From Gari tellinella (taxonomy: Eukaryota > Mollusca > Bivalvia > Cardiida > Psammobiidae), in assembly GCA_922989275.2 (NCBI GenBank), contig OV277867.1, positions 40,166,070 through 40,230,069 on the forward strand: DNA of 64,000 nucleotides. The letters run 5' to 3'. Positions 43,821 through 57,800 of this stretch are shown here, piece by piece. Numbering within the stretch: position 1 is the stretch's first letter; each line of letters opens with the position of its first letter. The notes under the pieces were generated by a model that had not been told where the DNA came from, did no database searches, and saw only the letters and a list, made by a program, of their open reading frames with translations. Position numbers and translations under genes: made by a program.

Positions 43821-44779
43821 CGAGGGTGTCTCATTTAGTCATACGGAATGTGCTCTGCTTTCAACACACTTCAAGTGGGCAGCTATCTTTAATACTAATA
43901 AAACCGGCTATGAGGTAATAGGTTAAATATGTACTCTTTGTGTAGAGACGAAAAAGGTTCATTGACAGCAGATTAATAACAGATTAAAGAAACATAGAGC
44001 TAGATCTATGTAGTTTTAAATAGATCTAGATCTACCAAAATAGTTGAAGATAACCCATATGACGCCGTGAGAGATTTACACATGAGCAAAATCAAATATC
44101 TAACAGACATATCTACACCCCACACTCCCAAAAATAGCAAAATTTAGATCTATCTAGATCACTTGAAATATAAAGAAAAAGCCACATCAATACTTTTATA
44201 GAAGTCTTTTACTTTGATTTCGTGGGGAATGAACTTGAGATGGACACTTAAAAAAAAGGCATCTAGCATAGAAGTTTGCAGTGTTATCATTTTAGATACT
44301 TTAGATCACATAATTGGCTTTATTCACACCATAAAAAACGCAATGTCAGAGTTAACAAGACACAGTCACTGATAACATTTAAATTGAATGCATACAATAT
44401 ACTTGGAACGCTGATTTGATTGTACACTTGTTATGGTGTCCTTTTGGATAGAACATTTTCTGTAATGCAATGTTTGTCTCTAGGAAAAACAGAGATGCTA
44501 TAAATATGAGATAAGGAAATTTGTGTTTATGAGACAGTACGTCACCCGATTGTGTGCTTTCTGCAGACTCTTTATAAGATACTCTTTGTCTCGCAGCAAA
44601 CAATGTACAGCTGTTTGTTTCTCGTTTATTTGCCCGTTTTGTTTAAAACAAAGGGAACCACTGTTGAGAGAAATTTTCCCTACCAAACTTATCCTTTGTG
44701 ACAGGCTGAATGAACCATTTTAAGCAGAATTCTAGAGATTTCCTATTACTATCAGAGTTGAAAATACTTTGTTCAATTA

Positions 44780-45125
44780 CAACTTGCATGTTATCAAAGA
44801 CTCTAGAGGCCATGGTTTAAGTCTAATGATCTTGTTTACTTTTTCCTCAGAATAACTTGCTTAGATGAAATCTGACTTGGTCACGTGTGGATGCTGGTCA
44901 TGTCGGGTCAAAATGTAGAACAGTCAGATAAATTATATATAAAAAACATTGTCAACACTCTAGAAGCCGCAATTCTAATCCTGACATGCCAAGTAAAACG
45001 TTTAATTTAAATTCATGACTGTGCAATCACGTAAAACAATATTCAATACAATGATTAAAGTGCAATGAAAGCATTATTCTATATCATTCTGACGAGCGAA
45101 TCAGTGTCACCATGGCCCTCTTGTT
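44780..45125 (+). repeat. Single-unit pearl-like fragment upstream of RBM45
   Basis: Contains GGTCATGTCGGGTCAAAATG and AACACTCTAGAAGC, as in the 145-bp array at 9284-10252, and ends CCATGGCCCTCTTGTT. Confidence 0.45.
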
Positions 45126-45667
45126 AATATTTCCTACCCTCCTTCTTTTGGGGCTTAATTGTCATTTATTAGACATATCTATTTAATGGACAGAGAGTAT
45201 CTCTCTGCCAAAAACTAAAAAAAGACAAATTGGTGGTTTTGATATCATGTGCTGCTTTGCAGCTTATAAATTTAGCTAAAATCATCGTCCCGTAATCACC
45301 CCTCATCATCAATTTCTCATCTATTATCAGATTATTGATCGGCAGCCACACTGTATGCCGTAAAAACCAACTCACACATCCATCATATATATATCATGTC
45401 CAAAACATCCAGTACTTTTAGTACTTTGAATTCCCGCATATTGTACCGCACATCGGGTCCGCACTTGGGAGAAACTATTGTCCGTACAAAAAGTTATTTA
45501 TAAAAGAACACAAATGACTTAAATATCAATATGATATAAAATTCAATTTAAATTTTTAGTATGAATGATAGCTTCCAAAATTTTACTGAGGTATTTATTC
45601 CTGCTGATATGTTTCATTTTCGTTGAAAATTACTAACACCTCCCTGAGTTCAATCTTCGAAAAAACA

Positions 45668-45818
45668 ATGTATCGGCACGACGCTCCAGAAAACTGCAGA
45701 CTATTTATCCTTTCTGGCAAAGGAATCAAAGAAGAGGTTTTCAGAGAAAAGTTTGAACAGTTTGGCAAAATTGAAGACCTTTGGATTGTCAAAGACAAGC
45801 GAACAAATGATGATAAAG
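45668..45818 (+). CDS. RBM45: RBM45 exon 1
   Basis: Codons 1-50 plus one base. Holds RNP2 of RRM1 (RLFILS) and the FEQFGKIEDLWIVKDKRT segment, close to vertebrate FGDIQDIWVVRDKHT. The donor is GTTGGT, the weak form also used by RPS13 intron 3. Any upstream non-coding exon cannot be seen. Confidence 0.9.
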
Positions 45819-48800
45819 GTTGGTAGTTTTGTGCTTTTTTCAAGGCGGTGTTAATGCTAAAATTTCCAAGACAAAAAAGTCCCCCATGGGAAACATGTTA
45901 TAGGGCATGGAACACCAATAAGAAGGCTCGCCTTTATCATTCATAAAAAAGTGTCATCATCAAGTTAAAAAATAGTGAACTTTTACAGCTTTGGTACATT
46001 TCGTTATCATTTCAACAAGAACGCACATTGTAGCGGTATATGGACGATACACCGGTATCTAGGAAGTCAGGGTTCGAATTTAAGCTCGCATACTCGCAAA
46101 ATGCGAGTGGAATTTGTAAATTGCAAGTGATTTTTCAACAAACTCGCAAAAAATGCAAGTACGGTTTTTCGGACAGCTTAACACAGTATATAGCGTCTGT
46201 AAGGCTATGCTCGGTTTATTCCGTAACATTTCGAGTGGCGGAAATGGACGAGAAGACAAGCGAATACTTTTCGTAAGCCAATCATAGCTTCTCGGGCAGT
46301 TTCAACCTCTTTTTTGTCTGTAAGAATTAAGGGTGAAACGATTAATCGCTATCTGGATTGAACCGCGATTTTATGCCCTCAATTCGATCTGATTCAATTC
46401 GATTTAGGAAATGTCATTTTCGATTCGATTTATATGTAGAAAACTCGCTAAGAACTATCTATCTATCTATCTTTTCATACTGCAACACCATCATATGAGT
46501 ATTACGTGCAGCTGCGCTTCTGTGTAATAAAAAAATAGCGAATTAAAATGTACCTCTATTATCTACGGTAAAGTATTAGTTCGAAAGATTAGAGATCCCG
46601 CACAGGCTTTTTCACCCGTTACGAGTATGTCTTTGTTTACTTTGCCGGTTTCCTGTTGTCATTCTACGCATGCGTGAGCAATTGCTTGCCTCAATTGTGA
46701 TGTAATTCTTCGTTCACATTACGTATCTCGGTACTGCTTCGACTATTTTAAATAAATTAATAATTCTGTAAACATTGAATATTTTATTACCTACAACCTA
46801 ATACGCTCATTACTTTAAAAAATAAAGACGTGCAATTCAGGTAAGAAAATTAAATTGTAAAATATTGTGATTTATTTTGATACCGAATATACAGCCCGAC
46901 ATACGTTTCAACACCCGGATAATAGGTGTAAGAATGTATGGTGAATTCCCGCGATATGTCAAGTAACACTCAAAGTCCGCTCCAAAAATTTCGAAAGCAA
47001 AGGCGACTGACAGCATTGTTAACGAACTTAAACCGGTGAGTGAAAATCAGGAACAGTAATATTCAGATGTATCGATTATCACCATTGTCATTTAAGATGA
47101 ATAACTATCCACTCCTTTACACCATTCTGTACCTTGCTAACAGAGTAGACCGTTACCAGGCAGCTGTAAATGGTTGATGACAATGGTCTACACTGTTTGC
47201 GCATAGAAGATCATAACATAGAAAAATTGGTATGTCAATACTGCAAACCATCCACATAATCAGAGTATATCGCGAGTATACTCTATGCAGAGTGATGCGA
47301 TTAATGAAGATGATGATGATGATGAATCAATAAGGTGTATTGTTATGATCAAAATCATATAAGTCAGAAATATACATGTATTAACCCTTCCATGCAGTTT
47401 TCCAAACTTTAACCCCAACTTTTTGGCCCTGAATGTTCATGTATATTGTTTTTAATATTAACTGTTATTGCAGGATGTCATCTACTTAGAACATTCATTT
47501 ATTGCAATGTAAAATCGAATCGAAAATAATCGAATCGTGTTATAAAAAATCGAATCGAATCAAATTTTTTTGAATCGTTTCAGCCCTAGTAAGAATGACG
47601 TAATGACGGACTTTCCCATTTCTCATTGGCTAATGAAACGCGCACTTTGCTACTTCGGAGTTCCGATGTGTAAACAATTCTTATCACAGAGTCTGAGACT
47701 CAACAACCGAAACCGTTCTTCAAAGACGAGGCCATTTAAAAGACTCGCACGAGTACAAGTATACTTCTTATTCTACTGTGACATACTGTTTTATTAACCA
47801 CAGCCCTGAAATATACGACCAGTGAAAAAAACGTTTGTATCGTAGACGGATTGGCAATCTAAACCTGACCTAATTTTCCAGTAATGAAATCGTGTGCGGT
47901 CTGCATAGTGCATACAGCATGCATTCTCCCCAATATTATAAAATGTAAGAAAAATACTCCTTTGGTATGTACACATAGATATGAATATCAAGATCTTATC
48001 CCTTGTCAGCTGTAACCACAAATGTACAACTATGAAATACACAAAGTGTAGGTAGATCGTATTTGATTTCTACACGTCTGTGTCGGGTTAAAGTTAAAAC
48101 ATAAATGTTCAGAATGACAGTTTAACTTTCGCGAGTAGTTTTTGCATTTTGCGAGTAAGTTCAAAAGTCACTCGCAAAAAAATGCAAGTGTAATTTTTAG
48201 CTAATTTCTAACCCTGGAAGTATATTGCCAGGTTGAAGGTTCCACAAATATCGACAAGTATTTAGCTCAAGTGGTAAAGAAGACGATTATATATCTTTTC
48301 CATACAGCCACGGGTTCCAATCCCATGATGCATTACTTACATTTTTTTTTTTCATTTTTAGCTCGACTATTTCTAGAATATGGAGAGCTTTTCTCTTTTC
48401 CAGTCCTTCTTCTTCTTGAAGTTCTTCCCATGAAGTGCAGGGCCCCTCTGCAGCGTCAACGCATTGTGACTGCACAAGGTATTGTTAGGCGACGAACAAA
48501 GTGCAAATTAAAAATTGATAAAAACTTTGTGTTGGGCGTCTAGTGCAGAGAGGCCAGGCCTGCCTTGAAGCTGTCCAAGGTCTGGGCTGTGGCGATGGGT
48601 GCGGGCAGCTGGTTCCATAGACATACTGCTACAGGGAAGAAGGAGTGTCTGTATATGTCTGTGCGGCAGAACAGGACCAGGTAGCATACGTTTCTCCCTC
48701 GCTGTAGGGATACTGCAGCAGGATGGAGGTACAGGGTGGCTGGTATGTCAATGAGATTGTGGACAATCCTATACAACAGTACAAGTCTGGAGTCAGCACG

Positions 48801-51800
48801 CCGCTGTTGTAGAGTGGGCCAGCCTAGAGTGACAATCATCTGACTTGTACTGCTTGTCGTCTTGTAATCTCCCTTGACGAATCTTGCTGCTCGCTGTTGG
48901 ACTGCATTTAAGTGTGAAATGTTGGTCACAGTGTAGGGGTCTCATGCTGTCGAAGCGTACTCCAGTATTGGACGTACCAGTGTCTTGTAGCATTGAGCCT
49001 TTACATCTTGTGGGCATCTGGCAACGTTTCTCCTCAGAAATGCAAGGGAGTAACACTAGTTGGCCTTCTTGGAGACGTCGTCAATGTGTCTGTTCCAGAG
49101 CAGCTTCTCATGCAGAGTGACTCCGAGGTACTTCCCACATGTGGCATTTGCTAGCTGAAGGCCATGCAGCTCGTAGTTTCGCCTTAATGGATTGCACTTC
49201 CTGGTTATGTGGATGGTCTCACATTTGGAAGGATTGAACTCCATCTGCCAGTCTTTTTCCCACTGTTCCAAGTTCTTCAGGTCCTCTTGCAGGATGTCTG
49301 TATCTTGGGCCATGCGGACTTTACGATACAGCATGCTGTTTTGCCAAGAGGCGAGTGGTGGAGGCAACTCTTCCTGGCATGTCATTGATAAACAGGAGGA
49401 ACAGTAGGGGTCCCAGCACAGATCCCTGTTGGATGCCAGACGTGACAGGTGCAGATTGTGATGTGAACCCTTCGACAAGGACTTCTTGGCTTTGGTTACT
49501 GAGGAAGCTCTCAATCCACTTAAGAAGGTCATTGCGGATGCCGTAGTGATCCAACTTGATGGAGAGGCGTTGGTGGGGTACCTTAATGAAGGCTTTACTG
49601 AAGTCAAGGAGCACTGCATCTATTTGGTCACCATCCAAACTGGAGGCAATGTCTTGAATGATAAGCACCAACTGGCTTTCACAAGAGCGCTTTTTCCGAA
49701 AACCTTGTTGGCTGTCGGTCAAAATGTCATGCTCCTTCAGGTGCTTCATTACTTGGCTATGGACGATGTGCTCCATGGTCTTGCAGCAGACTGATGTTAG
49801 AGAAATTGGCCTGTAATTTGTTGGAACCGTCCGATCACCCTTTTTGTAGATCGGGGTCACCAGCGCATGCTTTCAGTCAGTACTTGGCCTTGTGCAAGGG
49901 AGGCTTGAAACACAAGGGTCCGTGCAGGCGCAATTTCATTTGCAAAGTCTTTCAAAAACCTAAGTGTCAGACAGTCGGGTCCTTGTGCTTTGTGAGGGTG
50001 AAGTTCAGAGAGCAGTTTCTTTACTCTATTAATGGTCATGTGGGTATTTTATGTCTTACGCATACTCTCGGTCGTACTCGGAGAAAACTAGCTTATGTAG
50101 ATGCGCCTGATTGCTAAGTGTAAACAAACTGAGGTGTGCCAAATGAAGGGTGTATGATGTGGCACTGGAAAAGAGAATTACAGTCACCCTTGCATCGCCG
50201 TCAGCGTCGGCGTTGCATGTTAAGGTTTTTGATTATCTAGAAAATGCCATCCTCTTAAAGCATATATCACTTATGTTGCATTTTAATTTTACCATGCACA
50301 TCAAACCTGCCCTCAATCATCAAGCAGGTCAATTCTGGATTGTATTTTGGGTGAATTATCCCCCCTTTGGGACTTAGACATCCACATCGAGATTTTCGAA
50401 TAACCTATAAAATGCCATTCTCTTAAAGCATATATCTGACACTACAACTAATATTTTTAATCATAAATGGCTTTACCACAAACATATTACTTGTCCTACA
50501 GGACCTACACTAGATTCGCATAATTCTAGATGGTATTTTGTATGAAATTAATTATCTCCCCTTTTGAACTTAGACATCCACGATAAGATTTTTGATCAAT
50601 CTAGAAAATGCCCTCCACTTAAAGCATACATCACTACAACTATTGTTTTTATCCCTTAACTGCTTTTAGTACAAAGGAGCAGATAGTCGAGCTTGCTGTC
50701 TTACGAACAACTCTTGTTTTAGTTATTCCCCTTTGTCATGTATCTTGTCTGGGAGATATCTCCATTTATTAAAATGTTGTCTTGCTAAGGTACAATGTTC
50801 TCAGGTGAGGGAATTAAGGGCCATGGCCCTCTTGTTTATCATTACTATTCTTTATCGTTTTACCAAAACATCTCAACCATTCACTATATAAAATCAATTT
50901 ATTATCCCCTGCCGAAAGGCAGAGGGATACTGTTTTAGGTCTGTCCGTCCGGCTGTGCGTGCGTGCGTGCGTGCGTCACGTTTTCCGTCCGCAACTGTAT
51001 CTCCGAAACCGATGAACAGATTTGGATGAAACTTGGTATACTTATTTGTCATCATAGGAGCACCGTGGGAAATCAATTTTTTTTCAGAAAATTTTAGGAA
51101 TTTATGAGTTATCTGCCCTTTTTGTGTTAAAAATGTCCGTCCGTGCGTCCGTCACGTTTTCCGTCCGCAACTGTATCTCCGAAACCGATAAACAGATTTG
51201 GATGAAACTTGGTATACTTATTTGTCATCATAGGAGCACCGTGGGAAATCAATTTTTTTTCAGAAAATTTTAGGAATTTATGAGTTATCTGCCCTTTTTG
51301 TATTAAAAATGTCCGTCCGTCACGTTTTCCGTCCGCAACTGTATCTCCGAAACCGATAAACAGATTTGGATGAAACTTGGTATACTTATTTGTCATCATA
51401 GGAGCACCGTGGAAAAACGTTTTTTTTTCAGAAAATTATAGGAATTTATGAGTTATCTGCCCTTTTTGTGTTAAAAATGCCATGTTTAACAGTTTTTACA
51501 CTCTAGCAACTACAGTATTCAACATATTTTGTTTATACTTGCACACAATGTCTATAAGTACAAGTTCTTGCAGGTGTGCAATTATTGTAAAAAAAGGATA
51601 CTTGTGACAAGAGTTATCTGCCCTTGAAGTACTTAAAAATGCTTTATTTTGATATTTTTTACATACTAGAGCCTATAAATATGCATGGATTTTGAAAAAA
51701 ACTTTCTTGAATTATGTATGGCTATTAGTTTTCAAATGAATTTGATTATTGTTGAAAACAGAGAAATGAGTCATGAGTTATCTGCCCTTGATAAGTAAAA

Positions 51801-54800
51801 AATGCCATATTTAACTGTTTTTACTCTCTGGCAACTACAATTATGAATGGATTTAAATGATACTTGCACACAATGTCTATAAGTAAAAGTTCTTGTAGGT
51901 GTGCTATTATTGTCAAAAAAGGATACTTGTGGCAAGAGTTATCTGCCCTTGGTGTAATTAGAAATGCTAGAAAATGCTTTATTTTAATCTTGTTTACATC
52001 CTAGTATCTATAAATATGCATGGATTTTTATAAAAAAAATCTTAAACTATGTATGGCTATTAGTTTTCAAATAATTGTTATCATTTTTGAAAACGGAGAA
52101 ACTAGTCAACAGTTATCTGCCCTTGATGAGTCGAAAAACCATATTTAACAGTTTTTACCATCTAGAAACTACAGTCTTTAATGGATTTTGATTTAACTTA
52201 CACACGATGTATATAAATATAAGGGTTGCAATTATTGTCAAAAAAGGATACTTTGTGGCAAGAGTTATCTGCCCTTTATGTACTTAGTAATGCTCAACAT
52301 GGCTTTATTGTTTACATGCTATTGTGTACAAATGTGAATGGATTTTGAAAAAAAATAATTAAATCATATATTGCTATTATTTATAGAATGAGTTCAATTA
52401 TTGTCGAAAATGTGCAAATTAGTCAAGAATACTCTACCCTTGAAGAGTTGAAAATGTGTTTACACTCTAGTAAATTCTACAGTTCTGAATTTTTTTTAAT
52501 AATACTTGCACACAATAATAAGTTCTTGAAAGTGTTTAATTACTGTTGAATTTGAATCAAGAGCTACCTGCCCCTGTCATACTTAGATTTATAATGCTAC
52601 AAACGGCTTTATTTTTTGTATTGTTTAGGCTTTAACATGTACAAAATTGAATGGATTTTATAAAACTTTGTAAAAAGCTTTTGAATGTTGATCTTTAAAG
52701 ACACTTAAGACAGGTGATCACCATTTGCCCCTTCCTTCCACATTAAAGTTTGCCACTTTCTTCTGGACAATCGCTGCGGCAGGGGATATCAGCTCTAAGG
52801 TGCTTGTTGAACTTGTCATTGACCATCTGTAAATCATTTTGTAGGTGTGGTGTACATTACATTTTCCAAGACATCAGAAGCAGCTTTGGCAATGGAAGAG
52901 ATGAATGGAAAAGTTCTTCCAGGCAATCCAAAGCCTGTCAAGGTTAGAATAAACCCATTACTCCATAATGCATATGCCTCTTATTTATCCCTCCACTGAA
53001 GAAAATAGTTCCAATTTATACAATTGTAAATACATGTATTTAACATAAGAAGTAGTTTCTATATTCTAAGAGCTGTAAGCTTAAAGCAGGCTGAAGGTAA
53101 AGCAGAATGGCAGATTCTGCTTTACTTTCAACCTGCTTTAAGTGGTCACCTGTTTTATGCGATAAGGACCTTTAGGATTTATTGGGTAATGGGATATCCA
53201 ACATTGTCAAGATCTGATGTCACCAGAGATAACAAATAAGCCAGGGGCCCGTGTCATAAAACTTCTTACGACAAAATCGGTCCTTAGTCAAAACATTAAA
53301 ATAAGTAAAATTTAATTTCTGATTTCTCTATTTAATCCTGTCTTGTGACATCTCTTTGGAAAATCGTCTTTTCAAGACGATTCCAAGGAGATGTCACAAG
53401 ACAGGATTAGATGGAGAAATAAATAATAATTGAGACTTTTGTAATCTGACTTCAACAACATTTGTCGTACGAAGTTTTATGAAACAGGCCCCAGGACTGG
53501 CCAAGGATATACCGTATTTGAAATGCTCACGGTATTTGGAGCACTGTCAAAGTGTTGATGATACAGTAGTGATGGGAATCTGTTGTATTTTCATGATCGA
53601 TCATTCAAATTAGTAGAACCAACCAATGGTGGATTAATAATTGGTTACCAGTGATAATTTTAGAAATCAGATGGATGAGTTCTTGGGATGCACATTCTGT
53701 AAAACAATGAGTCCTTGGGACAAACATTGAGTCCTTGAGGTGAAAGAACTAACAAGGTAATCAACCAAGAAACCGTTGCATGACATTGATATAATAGAGT
53801 TTGGCAATGGAATATACAATAGAATTTAGTTCAGCTCAGAATTGGCTATATCGCGATCCGACCACATCGCGGATTTCATTTCGTGGACCCCAACTTTCGC
53901 GATATAATGGAGCTACACTGTATACTTAATAATATTCAATTCTGAAAAAATATTTCCGAATTTTGCTTTATGAACATGTAATTCACGTTTCAAAACTGCA
54001 TGTTACAATATTTGTGGGTAGACAATTGCGACAATTGTGGCAAATGGTTCAACGTCGATCGGGGATGAATTTGGAGAAATGAGCTACCAAAAAGCAATTA
54101 AATATAAAGAATATTATTAGAACTCGAATAATAATTCATTTCTTACCCCGAAAATAGCTATTCCGGTGGTGATTTACAGTTAAAAGGGTTGAAAAGTCGT
54201 TCCCAATCCAACCCTCCATTACGAAACAACGGGTGGGGGAAATTATGTCGTATAAATAATGGCGTATTATAATCGTAAATTTCTTCGAAAATATCCGTGT
54301 AATGAACATTTTTTATGAATGTAGATCGACAGTTAACTTCTTGAATTGTTTTTCCAACGATGCACTATGAAAATCCCATAAGAAAACAAAGTGATATGCT
54401 GAAATTGCGAAGCAGAATTTCTATGCAAATTTCAACTAGCCCTATATGCGGTTGCGAATATTCGCGATTTGGCATATGTGTATTACGTGTGTTACAAGTA
54501 AAAAAGATGGTTCTGAAGTGTCTTTTTTTTCCGTCCGTTTAACAAAGTATTATTTCTTTCTCTACTTTGTAAGACTGTGTTTTTAATAGGAGATATTGAC
54601 ATATAAAACGGCGTTAAAAATAGCGCTGTCATATTTTGAAATTAACTCCGCCAAAATGGCGACGCGACAATGGTGGACATTATAGATGCGATACTAAATG
54701 TGGATATTATAAGACGCGATTCTGAATATGAGTTATACAGTAAATAGACTGAAAAAAGGATCCAAAATTGGGCACTTGTTTATCAGATAAATCGGATTTG

Positions 54801-57800
54801 AAGGAAATTTTCATCGAACCTGTTGCTGAATAAAATCTCTTAAAACACCAGACCAACGGATATTTCAGGTGATTGATTAGATCTTTTATAGAATTTGATC
54901 ATTTGGGGAAGAATAGTCAACAAGTTATGTAAGTATTTGTCATAATAGCAATGCACCCAAATCTGTCTGCTACCAGTATCTGCTACCCCCGCTATCGGCT
55001 ATACCGTTACGGTTTCGACTTCAAGCCACAAACTTAGTCTAAGGAGCAAGAGTTAATTGGGAGACTGTTAAGATGGGAGTGGGGTGTATGTTGGCTGTTG
55101 GGGAGGTGTCCAGGAACAATCTTACATAATATCATAAACAATTGTAACCCATTCCCCCATGAATATACCTTTTTACGCCTATAGTTTATTCCTCCTGAAG
55201 AAAATAGTTCCCTTAAGGGCTTTAAATTATACAGTCATGAATAATTTATGTATCATAAGAAATATTTTTTATATCCTAGCAGAAAATAGCTTAAAGCAGG
55301 CTGAAAGTAAAGCAAAATGTGCCTTAAGGTGCATCTTCTTTACTTTCAACCTGCTTTAAGTGTTTATGATCATCTTTCTTTAAAACTAGAAACAGGCTAC
55401 GGGGTAAAGGGTTACAGTGTTTTTGGTTCCTGGAAAAATCTAATCAATTTATCAGTTACCTGCCCAAACCAAACCAGGAACCAAACGATGCTTAGATTGA
55501 ATTGATTAATCAGAACACCAGTATGATTCATAAATGTATCTCCATGTTTCAGGTTCTTATAGCCAATACCAAGAGGGACGGCTCTATCAGAGATCCTAGA
55601 GAAGATGAGAAACTTGTTAGGCTGTTTGTCATCATTCCAAAAACATATGATGAAGATGATTTGATGAAAGAATTCTCGGTAAGTTCAATTCTAGTAAAAT
55701 GGTAAACATATGATGAAGATGATTTGATAAAAGAATTCTCTGTAAGTTCAATTCTAGTAAATGGTATTGTACATGCATTCTCTTTGATCTCTTATCATGG
55801 CTATACTTGAGAGGATCTTATTTGACCAAGAGATTTTTATGGCCACGCTAAAATAAGTTGGGACATTGTTTTTGCCATATCTGTCTGTCGGTCCCCAACT
55901 TTAGCCTTGACCAGAACTGTGGAACTTAGTTTTACTACATGTGGTAGAGGCTTCATATATGGGCATGTGTACTCAACTGTTGTCGTTGTTACTAAGAAGA
56001 ATTTACATTCGCTTAAAGCCATGATATAATGCGTCATCCGATCCTTTGCAGCTCTGGTCAACATTGGCTCATTGTAGTAGGGATGTCTTTATTCAGCTCA
56101 AGAAGCTTTTGAGCTCTGTACAAGTTGGGTCATGTCAGGTGACCACTTAATGCAGGGTAAAAGTCATGCAGAAGGCTCCTATAGGAGCCTTCTGCATGAC
56201 TTTTGTCCCGCATTAAGCTGCCACCTGTCATAAATATTACAAATACAGTCCACACTTGTTAATCCGAATTTCATGGGACCAAGAAAAATAATACGAATTA
56301 AGCGATTGGATTGATTACAGTCATCTTGTATCAACTTTGTCATCTCCGGTCATCGTTTTTTGATAGGGTGTCCTTCCCGTAATATTTCTTTTCAGTTAAT
56401 GCATATACGTAAAAAAAAGTTATTTTTTTGTTTTGGTTTAATACTTATGCAATAATAATGATGTGCTTTAAATTTGATAACTTTGTTTAATCCCATAATC
56501 CATTTAATGAAATCAACTAAACGCAAACCTCTGTTTTCTCTCTGCTATTTACGGACATACGCATGGTACCCATATGTGTATTCATAAAGACATTACACAC
56601 ATGCATACATAACAAAGCGGCACGTTTTACGACAGCGGTTTTGATAACACAAATCATGAAATACATTATAATTTATCTAATACATTTATGTCATAAATAT
56701 TAAATCGTAACAAAAGCTTGAAACTTCAAAAAACGGCGATAATACTTTTGTCGCATTTGTAAACGATTTTATTTTACATACGTACATGTACATACAACGT
56801 TCAAAGTGAAGTAGCGATCTCAATATCGCAAAGAAGAATATGGTTACAAACATTTGAGCAACGTATGTCAACACCTTCCGCTTGTGTTTTTAAAGACCTC
56901 TACAGTTACTATTGAATACAAATGTGTTTAATTGGCCGATACTGCAAACATTGTGTACAGTCTTTAGGCGGTGTTATTAGTTTTCGCGAGTGTTTGGCGA
57001 GGGTATTGTCTCAGGTAATTATGACCTGTCTGACACCCGATCGAGGTGTGAAATTTACACTTCGGATTAAACGTGTCAATTTGAGGGCAAGTCTTTTCAA
57101 AGGGACCAGATTAATACTTCGGATTAACGGAAAATTCGGATAAACGAAATTTGGATAAAGCGGAGTTGATTTATATAGAATAAGAATGGGGAAAATCGGG
57201 ACCGGGAGAAAAATTTGGTTTAACGAGAATTTCGGTTTAAGCGAGTTTGGATTAACGAGTTTGGACTGTATATCATATAAGTAGTGGCTTAACCCATTTA
57301 ACCCATACCCTGTTTCTAGTTTTGAAGATAGGTGACCAATTAAAACTGGTTGAAAATAAAGCAGAATGCGCCTTAAGGCTCATTCTGCATTACTTTCAGC
57401 CTGTTTTAAGTTACTATCTGCTAGGATATTGAAGATATTTCTTATATTACATACTCATGACTGTTTAAAGTGGAACTAATTTCTTCAGTGAAGGAATAAA
57501 ATAAAGGCGTAAAAAGGTGTATTTAACCCTTTCCCACATAGCATATCTCTAGTATTGAATATAGGTGTCCACTTAAAGCAGGTTGAAAGTAAAGCAGAAT
57601 GCGCTTTAAGCGCATTCTGCTTTACTTTCAGCCTGCTTTAAGCTATCATCTGCTAGAATATTGAAAATATTTTGTATTATACATATTTATGAATGTATAA
57701 ATTGGAACTATTTTCTTCAGGGCAAGAATAAACTGAATGCGCTAAATGCGCTTCTATGGGGGAAAGGATTAATGGGTTAACATGGGTTACAGACTGCACG

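Noticed and set aside
48793..49794. Several plus-strand open frames
   Set aside because: Antisense shadows of the minus-strand LINE reverse transcriptase.
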